A DNA stretch of 20,336 nucleotides from an uncultured Clostridium sp. (GTDB lineage: Bacteria; Bacillota; Clostridia; Lachnospirales; Lachnospiraceae). Shown in pieces: positions 7,794 to 15,379 of the stretch. How positions within the stretch are numbered: position 1 is the stretch's first letter; every line of letters begins with the position of its first letter. The translations under genes were made by a program, and so were the position numbers. The stretch is from NCBI GenBank assembly GCA_900543885.1, contig UQTA01000053.1, positions 1 to 20,336 of the forward strand, in the 5' to 3' direction. A model generated the notes under the pieces. It did no database searches and was not told where the DNA came from. It saw only the letters and a program-made list of their open reading frames with translations.

Positions 7794-7838
7794 AAAAAAG
7801 CGGATACAAAACAGATTTTTAAAACCTGCTCTGTATCC
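7794..7838 (-). terminator. terminator of the truncated minus-strand gene
   Basis: On the minus strand GGATAC (7838-7833) pairs with GTATCC (7807-7802), with inner CAG/CTG pairing, then GC and six T (7799-7794). It lies about 50 nt after the stop codon of the gene stub at 7891 and converges with the second rpiR gene. Confidence 0.6.
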
Positions 7839-7890
7839 ACTCTCTCATTTTTGAATCCTTGTTCCGCGATCTTCTAACGCACTTAAAACA

Positions 7891-7993
7891 CTATTTGAGC
7901 ATACCCGGCTTCGGGAAGTATCGGAACAATACTTTTGCAATAATCTTTTCCCGCTTCACATAGGTATTCTGCCATCTGCGCGCATCCAGCGAA
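7891..7993 (-). pseudogene. 3' stub of an unknown gene cut by an IS
   Basis: On the minus strand a frame reads SLDARRWQNTYVKREK, then IIAKVLFRYFPKPGMLK and stop (TAG at 7893-7891). The composition is that of a real basic C-terminus, and a good terminator follows the stop. Going upstream, the frame meets the left end of the IS1634-like element at about 7994 and then a stop, so the rest of the gene is gone from here. No continuation was seen on the other side of the element. The family was not recognised. Confidence 0.4.
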
Positions 7994-8066
7994 TTGAAAT
8001 AGGCTTATTTTTTTGTCAAATTTTCATTTTTATTATATAGTAATATTTAGTGATATACAGTATAAT
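7994..8066 (+). repeat. IS left end with promoter, copy 1
   Basis: This 73-bp stretch recurs almost unchanged at 13525-13596 in the same orientation (one gap and about six substitutions). Here it leads into the IS1634-like transposase gene. It starts with TTGAAATAGGCTTATTTTTT and contains TTGTCA (8013-8018), 17 bp, TATAGT (8036-8041). The similarity to the second copy begins sharply at 7994, which I take as the left end of the element. Confidence 0.7.
8013..8041 (+). promoter_or_regulatory. promoter of the IS1634-like transposase
   Basis: TTGTCA (8013-8018) and TATAGT (8036-8041) are 17 bp apart, about 45 nt before the GTG start. The identical arrangement is kept in the copy at 13543-13571. 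Confidence 0.65.
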
Positions 8067-8085
8067 AGTGACAGAGGTGACTATT

Positions 8086-9815
8086 GTGCGTATAACAACA
8101 TCAAAATCAAAAAATTCCGAGTCCTTTTACATTACTCAGTCCTATACAAATGCTAATGGGAAAAGTACTTCCAAAACCATCCGAAAATTAGGTACATTAG
8201 CTGAATTATCAGCTCAGCTCCACACGGATCGTGACGGAGTTGTTGAATGGGCAAATGAACAGGCTCGTCTTGAAACACTGAAATATAAAAGTGAAAAAGA
8301 GGATGCTACTGTTATGATCCCATTTCATTCCAACAGACTCATGGACTATAATAAGCAGAAACTTTTTTCTGGCGGATATCTTTTTCTTCAGTCTATTTAC
8401 TATGGCCTTAAGCTTGATTCTGTCTGCAGAAAAATCAAAAGTCGACATAAATTCGAGTATGATCTTAATGCGATTTTATCTGATTTAATTTATACAAGGG
8501 TTCTGGAACCTTCCAGCAAAAGTTCTTCCTTCCGGGCAGCAAAACAGTTCCTTGAGACTCCAACTTATGAACTTCATGATGTTTACCGAGCTCTTTCTGT
8601 TCTTGCTTCTGAAATAGATTTTATTCAATCAGAAGTTTATAAAAACAGTTTTTTCCTCGGTGACAGAATGGATCGAATCCTTTACTATGATTGCACAAAA
8701 ACTACTACTTTGAAATCGAACAGGAAGATGGAGATAAAAAATACGGAAAAAGCAAAGAGCACCGTCCGAATCCCATTATTCAAATGGGACTCTTTACAGA
8801 TGGTGACGGAATACCTTTGGCTTTCTCACTCTTTCCTGAAAACCAAAATGAACAGAAATCCTTAAAACCTTTAGAAACAAAGATTCTCCAACAATTCGGC
8901 TGTGATAAGTTTATCTATTGCAGTGACGCCGGACTTGCTTCTGAGGATAACCGTGTTCTTAATTACATGGGACAGAGGGCATTTATTGTCACTCAGTCCA
9001 TCAAAAAGCTGCCTGATGAAGACCGGGCATGGGCTTTAAAGAAAACTGTCTTCAAACGTCTCTCAGATGATAAACCTGTTGACCTCACAAAACTGACAGA
9101 TGATGACAAGAACCATCTTTATTATAAAGACGAACCATTTACAACAAAAAAACTGGATCAAAGATTAATCATAACCTACTCCCCTAAATATGCTGCTTAC
9201 CAGAAAACCATCCGTGCGGAGCAGATCTGTCGGGCAGAAAAAATGGTTGCAAATGGTTCTCTAAAAAAACAGCGTAAAAATCCAAATGATCCTGCAAGAT
9301 TTGTAAATAAGGTAGCTGTAACCAACGAAGGAGAAAAAGCTAAGATCCACTATTATCTCGATACGGATAAGATTGCAGAAGAAGAAATGTATGACGGTCT
9401 TTATGCGGTATGTACCGATCTGCTTAATGATGACGTTGCAGATATCTTAAAAGTCAGTGAAGGAAGATGGCAGATTGAAGACTGTTTCAGAACTATGAAA
9501 ACAGACTTTGAAGCCAGACCCATTTACTTAAACCGTGAAGACCGGATTAAAGCTCACTTCCTTACCTGCTTTCTTGCTCTGTTACATTTTCGGTTATTAA
9601 ACCGCTCTCTGAAAGGAACTTATACTACAGAACAATTACTTCACACTTTAAAAGATATAAAATTTGCAGATGTAGAAGAACAGGGCTTCATGCCTGTATA
9701 TGAACGTCAGGAAATCACTGACGATCTCCATGAAACCTGCGGATTCAGAACGGACTATCAATTCATAACAAAACGGAAAATGAAAGGAATTCAGAAAAAA
9801 AGTAAGCGGAGATAA
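8086..9815 (+). pseudogene. IS1634-family transposase, frameshifted
   Basis: A DDE transposase split over two frames. The start is GTG 8086 after AGAGGTG (8073-8079), giving RITTSKSKNSESFYITQSYT, typical for the family. The first frame is sound to YYDCTK (first catalytic Asp, about residue 202). The homologous sequence then continues in the -1 frame as NYYFEIEQEDGDKKYGKS, with YCSDAGLAS (second Asp) and GRWQIEDCFRTMKTDFEARP (catalytic Glu), to the stop at 9815. The switch falls in a run of five A at 8697-8701; one more A would restore a frame of about 576 codons, normal for IS1634 proteins. Most simply this is a one-base deletion. Slippage of one tRNA-Lys on AAA could also produce some full-length protein, but no classical slippery heptamer is present. 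It is AT-richer than the PTS genes. Confidence 0.85.
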
Positions 9816-9843
9816 AACATTACTATATTTCGTGTATGCAGAT

Positions 9844-9889
9844 AAAAGTGCCACACCCCTTGTATTTACAGGGATTGTGTCACTTTTTT
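9844..9889 (+). terminator. bidirectional terminator between IS transposase and antiterminator gene
   Basis: AAAGTG-C-CACA (from 9845) pairs with TGTG-T-CACTTT (to about 9886) with further inner pairing, followed by T on the plus strand; the minus strand has a four-T tract. It can end both the transposase gene and the converging antiterminator gene. Confidence 0.75.
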
Positions 9890-9998
9890 AACTAATCAAC
9901 TGTCAAAGATGAGATAGTATAGCAAAAATATACGGACTTGAAAAGTGTTTTCCGCAACTTTTTCCGTTTTTGTATTTTATCATTTTATATTTTTGCAT

Positions 9999-10829
9999 TT
10001 ATGTTGCAGATTCTCCACCAGTTACCCGCCTGATATGAATCGCAAGAAATCCGGTTTCTTCTTTCGCAAACGTCATGCGCAGCTCCTGTTCCAGTTTTTT
10101 CAAAATCTGCTCAGCCAGCGCGTATTCGAATGGGAACTGCGCTTTTGCGTATGCTTCCAGATCAAGATCCGTGCGTTCTCCCTTTCCGGCCCGGGCCAGC
10201 ATATAGCGGACATGACTCATCAGCCGGTTGTAACCGAGAGAGCCATAAGGAAGCTTCTTTCCGGCTCCTTCCTCGATCATGGTCATGCAGACACCTACCA
10301 GACGGGCTGTTTCCAGGGAATCCGCCAGATTCTCCTGCGCCAGTCCTGCGTGGATATGCAGGGCAATGAAACCGGCTTCATCCTCTCCAAGGATGGTTCC
10401 CGTCATTTTTTTTAAGATTTCGCATCCTTTTCTGGCCGCTTCATACTCATCTCCAAATAAAGCTGCAATATCATGCTGAAACGGATTGGGAATTTCTTTC
10501 TTCTCTCTGGCCCGTGCTACTGCCATAGCAATGTGATCTGCCATTGGGATCAGAATATCATGCTGCAGTGGTCCCATCGCCGCTTCTGCCATCTCTATGA
10601 TTTTTCCGGCTGCTTCGATATAAATCGGATCAATGCCGTTTACACGGATCAGCGCCGGCGTTTTTTCGCTCACAAGTTCATAACGGCGGCCTTTCGGAAG
10701 TTCTGTCATTCGCTCTCCCATACGATGTCCGAAGCCGACCCCGTTTCCCAGAAGAATCTGCTCTTGACCGTTGGCATCATCCAGCACCAGAATTCCGTTA
10801 TTGTTCAATACTTTGATTACCCGATACAT
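9999..10829 (-). CDS. glcT: BglG/GlcT-family PRD transcription antiterminator
   Basis: A 276-residue RNA-binding regulator. The CAT RNA-binding domain covers residues 1-56 (VLNNNGILVLDD at 8-18; NGVGFGHRMGE at 29-39). PRD1 has His99 in DHI and His158 in ALHIH; PRD2 has His206 in SHV and His265 in AIHI. These are the four PTS-phosphorylated positions of the family. ATG 10829 is chosen because AGGAGG lies 8 bases before it. It follows the IICBA gene at 10949 on the same strand with a 119-nt gap, and the leader of that gene carries a RAT site and overlapping terminator (13349-13417). So it should bind the RAT and prevent termination when its PTS imports sugar. The symbol glcT is given from the RAT form and the glucose-type PTS; LicT-like is the alternative. 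The gap 10830-10948 shows only short inverted repeats and a lone TATAAT-like box. Confidence 0.9.
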   Translation of the reverse strand: MYRVIKVLNNNGILVLDDANGQEQILLGNGVGFGHRMGERMTELPKGRRYELVSEKTPALIRVNGIDPIYIEAAGKIIEMAEAAMGPLQHDILIPMADHIAMAVARAREKKEIPNPFQHDIAALFGDEYEAARKGCEILKKMTGTILGEDEAGFIALHIHAGLAQENLADSLETARLVGVCMTMIEEGAGKKLPYGSLGYNRLMSHVRYMLARAGKGERTDLDLEAYAKAQFPFEYALAEQILKKLEQELRMTFAKEETGFLAIHIRRVTGGESAT

Positions 10830-10948
10830 AAAAAATACCTCCTGCATCTTATGCCTGTCCTGTTATTATACACGACAACCTTAGGATGCAGAAAGTACTT
10901 TTTGTTTCGTATGATAAATACTCCCTAAGTTTTTATCTTATTTTTATC

Positions 10949-13147
10949 TTACTTTCTTATCTGACCAATCAGCTCTAGCCGTTTCACTTGCTTTTCTCCT
11001 TCTAAGCTTAAGCTTTCTCCCTCTGTCAGTCCTGTAAAAATAACGATGCAGGCATCGCTCACTGCGTGTTCCCGGATATAGGCCGGGTCAAATTCCATGA
11101 GCTTTTCGCCTTTCTTAATTTTCTGTCCATCACTTACAAATACCGTGAAGCCTTCCCCATTCAGTTTCACAGTATCTACACCGATATGGAGCAGATATTC
11201 CGTCCCATCCGCCGCCTTCAGGCCAATCGCATGTTTGCTCGGAAATACAAACATGACTTCACCATCTTCCGGTGCCTCAACGATTCCATCTTCCGGCATA
11301 ACCAGGTAGCCGTCTCCCATGGCTTTGCTGGCAAATGCCTCGTCCGGTGCCTCCGTGATTGGCTTTAATACGCCCTGGAACGGAGAGTAAAGTTTGTGGA
11401 TGTTTTCTGCGATGTTCTTGCTCTCTGCCAGATTCACAGATGCTTCGGTTTCCGCAGTCACTTTGGTGCCCATATTCTCTGCACTATCTGTAGCTTCTGC
11501 GGTATCCTCCTCATGTTCCTCTGCCAGATAAGCTTCCAGCTCGGATTTGATCACAGTCACCTGCGGTCCGTAAATAATCTGGATTCCCTGCCCTTTTACG
11601 ATCACGCCTACCGCGCCAGTCGACTTTAAAAGCTTTTCATCAACCAGCGACGAGTCTGCGATAGAGCAGCGGAGTCGTGTCGCGCAGCAGTCCACGGAAG
11701 TGATATTGTTTCTTCCTCCCATACCCATTGCAATGGCTGCACTCCGGCTGTCTTTACTGTTTTCTGCCTGACTGCAGCTTTCTCCCTCTTTCGCTTCAGT
11801 CCTGCGGGCATTCACATCAGCCTTCGTGTAGAGCTTCGTCTCCTCGTCATCATCCTCACGTCCCGGTGTTTTCAAATCAAATTTTTTAATCAGAAAACTG
11901 AACAAAACGTAATACAGAAGGAAATACACAACTCCTGCCGGAATGATGCGAAGCCAGCTGGTTTTCGCATTGCCCTGCAGCACACCGAAAATCACCAGAT
12001 CCAGAAGACCACCGGAAAATGTAAGACCCACTGCAATGTTCAAAATATGCGCAACCATATAGGCACTTCCGGCCAGGATCACCTGAACCGCAAACAGCAT
12101 TGGTGCTACAAACAGGAAAGAGAACTCAATTGGCTCTGTAATTCCGGTAAACATGCAGGCCAGCGCCGCACTTAAAAGCAGACCTCCTGCTGCCTTTTTC
12201 TTTTCCGGTTTCGCGCACCGGTACATGGCCAGCGCCGCTCCCGGAAGTCCAAAAATCATAAAAATAAACTCACCGGAAAAATACCGGGTAGCATCCGCGC
12301 TGAAATGCGTCACATCTGACGAAGCCAGCTGCGCAAAGAAAATGTTCTGGCCGCCCTGAATCAGATTTCCATCCACCATCATGGTGCCACCTACCGCAGT
12401 CTGCCAGAAAGGCATATAGAACACATGATGCAGGCCGAACGGGATCAGCGCACGCTTAATGATACCAAAAATCAGGGTTCCGAAATAACCGGTTCCTGTA
12501 ACCAGACCGCCCAGCGCGAAAATGCCATTCTGGACAGCCGGCCAGATAAAGTACATCAGAATACCGATACCAACATAAGTAACGGTAGAAATAATCGGTA
12601 CAAAACGGGAGCCGCCAAAAAATGACAGTGCGTTTGGCAGTTCAATCTTATAAAACCGGTTGTGGAGTGCTGCCACACCAAGTCCCACAAGAATACCGCC
12701 AAATACACCCATCTGCAGGGTCTGAATACCGCAGACACTGGCAATGGTTCCCTCAAGCACATCCGAGGCAATTGTTCCGTCCGCTAAAACTTTTCCTGCT
12801 AATAAAAGCACTGCGTTGATTGATGCATGCATCACAAAAAAAGAAATCATAGCCGAAAGTGCCGCAACCTCTTTTTCCGCCTTCGCCATGCCAATGGCAA
12901 CACCCACCGCAAAGATGATCGGCAGATTATCAAAAATGACGTTTCCTGCCTTGCTCATGATCATAAGCAGTGCATGCAGGACGGTTCCATTACCAAAAAT
13001 CCCCTGTAAGCCATAGGTTGCAATGGTAGTCTCATTAGTGAAGGAACTTCCAATCCCCAGCAGGAGGCCAGCAACCGGAAGCACCGCAATCGGAAGCATG
13101 AAGCTGCGTCCTACTCGCTGAAGCACCCCAAAAATCTTGTCTTTCAT
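10949..13147 (-). CDS. ptsG: PTS permease IICBA, glucose/GlcNAc type
   Basis: A 732-residue fused PTS permease. IIC covers about residues 1-425, with FGLHHVFYMPFW (238-248), IFGLPGAALAMYR (298-310) and GITEPIEFSFLF (335-346). IIB has Cys488 in CCATRLR. IIA has His639 in SKHAIGL and active His654 in LLHIGVDTVKLNGEGF. Two acidic linkers (430-470 and 541-585) join the domains. ATG 13147 follows AAAGGAG; the open frame extends 26 codons upstream without a site and with low-complexity basic residues. Expression should depend on the antitermination leader upstream and the antiterminator gene downstream. Substrate is probably glucose or a close relative, by family and by the GlcT-like control; this is inference. 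Confidence 0.9.
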   Translation of the reverse strand: MKDKIFGVLQRVGRSFMLPIAVLPVAGLLLGIGSSFTNETTIATYGLQGIFGNGTVLHALLMIMSKAGNVIFDNLPIIFAVGVAIGMAKAEKEVAALSAMISFFVMHASINAVLLLAGKVLADGTIASDVLEGTIASVCGIQTLQMGVFGGILVGLGVAALHNRFYKIELPNALSFFGGSRFVPIISTVTYVGIGILMYFIWPAVQNGIFALGGLVTGTGYFGTLIFGIIKRALIPFGLHHVFYMPFWQTAVGGTMMVDGNLIQGGQNIFFAQLASSDVTHFSADATRYFSGEFIFMIFGLPGAALAMYRCAKPEKKKAAGGLLLSAALACMFTGITEPIEFSFLFVAPMLFAVQVILAGSAYMVAHILNIAVGLTFSGGLLDLVIFGVLQGNAKTSWLRIIPAGVVYFLLYYVLFSFLIKKFDLKTPGREDDDEETKLYTKADVNARRTEAKEGESCSQAENSKDSRSAAIAMGMGGRNNITSVDCCATRLRCSIADSSLVDEKLLKSTGAVGVIVKGQGIQIIYGPQVTVIKSELEAYLAEEHEEDTAEATDSAENMGTKVTAETEASVNLAESKNIAENIHKLYSPFQGVLKPITEAPDEAFASKAMGDGYLVMPEDGIVEAPEDGEVMFVFPSKHAIGLKAADGTEYLLHIGVDTVKLNGEGFTVFVSDGQKIKKGEKLMEFDPAYIREHAVSDACIVIFTGLTEGESLSLEGEKQVKRLELIGQIRK

Positions 13148-13348
13148 GTTCTTTCTCCTTTTTTTCTGAGTATTCAGGTGTGTCTTTCTGACAGTTTTCA
13201 CATCTCCCGAAAATTCTTCCTGCAAACGCGCAAACGTCTTTCCATTTTACGTATTTCACCTGTGCAGAAAAGAAACCTGCTCCTATCAGCATACCCAAAA
13301 CAATCCGTTTCAGTTGCTTCTGGGAAGTGTAGTTTTATTTGGAAAATG

Positions 13349-13401
13349 AAAAAGGCATCAACCAAAAGGACATCTCTTCGATGCCCTTTCGGTTAATGCC
13401 T
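13349..13401 (-). terminator. conditional terminator in the PTS leader
   Basis: Read on the minus strand, AGGCAT (13401-13396) pairs with ATGCCT (13358-13353), with inner pairs AACC/GGTT, AAAGG/CCTTT and CATC/GATG round a small loop, then five U. The 5' arm overlaps the RAT, so forming the RAT structure blocks this hairpin. Confidence 0.9.
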
Positions 13402-13417
13402 GCTTTACCAGTAACAC
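13391..13417 (-). promoter_or_regulatory. RAT (ribonucleic antiterminator) site
   Basis: The minus-strand RNA reads GUGUUACUGGUAAAGCAGGC followed by AUUAACC. It has the GUUACUG...CAGGCAU framework of the B. subtilis ptsG and bgl/sac RATs, and overlaps the left arm of the terminator. The cognate protein is presumably the one encoded at 9999-10829. Confidence 0.9.
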
Positions 13418-13440
13418 GCCCAAATCTCAATTGTGTTATT

Positions 13441-13469
13441 AGTATAGTATGGAATGACAGATCTGTCAA
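13441..13469 (-). promoter_or_regulatory. promoter of the glucose-type PTS operon
   Basis: On the minus strand TTGACA (13469-13464) is followed after 17 bp by TATACT (13446-13441), close to consensus. A perfect 14-bp palindrome TGACAGATCTGTCA (13455-13468) covers most of the -35 box and the spacer's start and could be an operator. Confidence 0.85.
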
Positions 13470-13524
13470 CTATTTATGACGCGGAAATTTGACACATTGA
13501 AATGCAAAAAAGTACCGAAAAGCC

Positions 13525-13596
13525 TTGAAATAGGCTTATTTTTTGTCAACTTTTTATTTTTATTATATAGTTATATTTGGTGATATATAGTACAAT
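13525..13596 (+). repeat. IS left end with promoter, copy 2 (solo)
   Basis: This is the second copy of the 73-bp left end of the IS1634-like element at 7994, in the same orientation, differing by one missing T and about six substitutions. It is not followed by a transposase but by the leader of a YitT-family gene. The homology ends near 13596. Confidence 0.7.
13543..13571 (+). promoter_or_regulatory. promoter of the YitT-family gene, inside the IS-end copy
   Basis: TTGTCA (13543-13548), 17 bp, TATAGT (13566-13571), the same as in the IS copy at 8013. It would give a leader of about 85 nt holding an 8-bp inverted repeat, GTTACAGT (13613-13620) with ACTGTAAC (13631-13638). Confidence 0.6.
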
Positions 13597-13664
13597 GAAT
13601 GTTGCAGATACAGTTACAGTTCCTGGCTTAACTGTAACCAACTATAATCCCACAGAGGTGTGTC

Positions 13665-14522
13665 ATGAACCATTCAAACAAACATGTTACAGAACTGATC
13701 AAAGAAACGCTGATCCTTACAGCCGCTATGGCCATCGTAGCCGGAGCTGTGTACTTTTTTCTTTTACCAAGCCATACTTCCGTAAGCAGTATCTCCGGTC
13801 TTGGCATTATCTTATCTAACTTTGTACCTCTGCCCCTTTCAGCCATCACCATGATCTTAAATGTACTTTTACTGATCATCGGATTTTTCACCTGCGGAAA
13901 AGAATTCGGGGCTAAAACCGTATACACCAGTATTGTACTTCCCCTTTTTCTGGCCCTTTTTGAAAGGATCTTCCCGCACACCGGCTCCTTAACTGACAGT
14001 CAGGAACTGGATGTTTTATGCTATATTTTAACCGTCAGTATCGGTTTAAGCATCCTGTTTAACAGAAATGCTTCTTCCGGTGGTCTGGATATCGTTGCCA
14101 AGATCATGAACAAATATCTCCATATGGATCTTGGGAAGGCCATGTCCTTATCCGGCATGTGCGTTGCCCTTTCAGCAGCTTTCGTGTATGACAAAAAAAC
14201 GGTTGTTTTAAGTGTATTGGGAACTTATTTTAACGGCATCATCCTGGATCATTTTATCTTTAACCACAATGTAAAACGGCGGGTCTGCATTATCACCAAA
14301 AAAGAAGAAAAGCTGCGCCAATTTATCATTAATGACCTGCACAGCGGCGCTACGATCTATGAATCCATCGGCGCCTACCATATGGAAAAGCGCAATGAGA
14401 TCATTACCATTGTAGATAAGTCAGAATACCAGAAACTGATGAATTATATTAACCGTGAAGACCCACATGCATTTATCACAGTGTATACAGTGTCTGATAT
14501 CCGCTACCAGCCTAAAAAGTAA
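13665..14522 (+). CDS. YitT-family membrane protein (DUF2179 C-terminus)
   Basis: A 285-residue protein with about five to six hydrophobic segments in residues 12-205 and a soluble C-terminal domain of about 70-80 residues (RQFIINDLHSGATIYESIGA onward) typical of DUF2179. The motif NRNASSGGLDIVAK in the middle is characteristic of YitT/DUF161 proteins. The start ATG 13665 follows AGAGGTG (13654-13660). The family's function is not established; some members relate to transport or export. It is alone on the plus strand between two minus-strand operons, and its promoter lies in a copied IS end, so it may have been brought here with mobile DNA. Length is normal and the frame intact. Confidence 0.85.
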   Translation: MNHSNKHVTELIKETLILTAAMAIVAGAVYFFLLPSHTSVSSISGLGIILSNFVPLPLSAITMILNVLLLIIGFFTCGKEFGAKTVYTSIVLPLFLALFERIFPHTGSLTDSQELDVLCYILTVSIGLSILFNRNASSGGLDIVAKIMNKYLHMDLGKAMSLSGMCVALSAAFVYDKKTVVLSVLGTYFNGIILDHFIFNHNVKRRVCIITKKEEKLRQFIINDLHSGATIYESIGAYHMEKRNEIITIVDKSEYQKLMNYINREDPHAFITVYTVSDIRYQPKK

Positions 14523-14553
14523 TGTCCGTAAAAATGCTATCATAATCCAATTT

Positions 14554-14615
14554 ACATCATAAAAAATGCTGTTGTGGTCAAAATTCCTTTTGACTACAAC
14601 AGCATTTTATGATGT
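14554..14615. terminator. long bidirectional hairpin terminator
   Basis: The arms 14554-14583 and 14588-14615 pair over about 28 bp, with one mismatch and a 2-nt bulge, round a TTCC loop (core GCTGTTGT-G/A-GTCAAAA). The inner stem is followed by ATTTTAT on the plus strand and ATTTTTTATG on the minus strand, so it can end the YitT gene and the converging operon. Confidence 0.75.
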
Positions 14616-14644
14616 GAGTGTCAAAAGTAAATTTTGCCACTCAC
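14614..14644. repeat. inverted repeat at the break of the tannase-like gene
   Basis: GTGAGTG (14614-14620) and CACTCAC (14638-14644) are exact reverse complements 17 bp apart, next to the long hairpin. The tannase-like gene loses homology about here, so this may be part of a mobile-element end. Confidence 0.45.
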
Positions 14645-15293
14645 TGATGTAACCGGATTGCTCCTCCTGCGCTGGTTCCAATGGAAATGATCTTATTAGC
14701 ATCACCTGCCATTACCTTATCATTTGCCTTTAAAAAGCGCACACCTGCCTTTAGATCAACCAGGCCTGCGGGGGATTTTCCAATATAGCTTCCGTCCTCT
14801 GACTGTGTCTCCTTGCCTCTGCATATCCGCCAACACCATTTTTGTAGATAATAGGCGCGCTCTGGGCTGTGTAACCGTTTATCTCACCCGTCTCATTAAT
14901 GGTTCCATCTGCATTCATATATGCTGCAGGCACATAAATATTCATGCATTCCTTTACCGGGTCAACGGGATTTTCGCAGTAGACCACGTATTCCAGACTG
15001 TAACAGTCATAGTCCTCATTATAGGCCCATTTATCTTTATAATCAGCCAGATCCATGCTTCCTGTAAGAAGTTCAGAAATGTCTGGGGTCTGTGCCATTC
15101 CCATCCCTTCATAAAATGGCTTATCCCCTTTGTCACCTTTCTGACCTTCAGGCGGCATTTTGGGTGCTGCTTCCTGTGCCTTTTCTGTTGTTTCTGCCTG
15201 TGTCTGGGTCTTCTGTACAGGTGCCTGGCTGCTGCTGCATCCAGTTGCTGCCACAGCTGCTAAAATTGCTGTCAATATCAGTTCTTTTTTCAT
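14641..15293 (-). pseudogene. tannase-like lipoprotein esterase, frameshifted and truncated
   Basis: The start ATG 15293 follows AAGGAGAG. The N-terminus is a lipoprotein signal, MKKELILTAILAAVAATGCS, with Cys19 as lipid site. The body contains ECMNIYVPAAYM and INGYTAQSAPIIYKNGVGGY, which resemble subtype B tannases and related secreted alpha/beta hydrolases. The frame breaks near 14812 and ends at 14751. Homology continues in the next frame as ETQSEDGSYIGKSPAGLVDL to the nucleophile motif IGTSAGGA (14660-14680), then stops at 14641 beside the hairpins. So one base is missing and the C-terminal half, with the other catalytic residues, is absent. It is last in the SLC13-esterase-dehydratase operon, 86 nt behind the dehydratase. 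Family call is by recognition; substrate unknown. Confidence 0.7.
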
Positions 15294-15379
15294 CGCTTTA
15301 CTCTCCTTTACCGCAGCTAATCATAGAGAATAAATGTAACAATATTGTGGTCAAACTGTGTTTTCTATTCGATTTTACA

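Larger units (their letters stand above)
7994..9889 (+). mobile_element. IS1634-like insertion sequence
   Basis: The element holds one transposase gene with its own promoter and a terminator after the stop. The left boundary is set by the repeat shared with 13525 and by the truncated gene outside it. The right boundary is uncertain. A 14-bp imperfect inverted match, ATATAGTAATATTT at about 8035-8048 against the reverse complement of about 9815-9828, could mark inner or true terminal repeats. No target-site duplication was identified. Confidence 0.55.
13148..13440 (-). promoter_or_regulatory. long 5' leader of the PTS gene
   Basis: About 290 nt lie between the predicted transcription start (near 13434) and the ATG. 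The first 90 nt hold the RAT and terminator. The remaining 200 nt, 13148-13348, contain no gene and no further strong hairpin that I could find, ending in the AAAGGAG site. Confidence 0.6.

Noticed and set aside
8691..9815. Second half of the IS1634-like transposase as a separate gene
   Set aside because: Its TTG start has no ribosome binding site and it begins in the middle of the catalytic domain; it is the continuation of the upstream frame after a frameshift.
10830..10948. Second RAT or separate promoter before the antiterminator gene
   Set aside because: No GUUACUG/CAGGC framework is present and the lone TATAAT lacks a good -35; cotranscription with the PTS gene is simpler.
13521..13542. 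AAGCC...GGCTT followed by T run as a plus-strand terminator
   Set aside because: No plus-strand gene lies upstream, the stem is 5 bp, and it arises only because the IS-end copy happens to be preceded by AAGCC; the copy at 7994 does not form it.
13577..13819. Open frame of 80 codons over the YitT start
   Set aside because: It overlaps the YitT gene in another frame and turns into a shadow; the YitT frame has the ribosome binding site and a family match.
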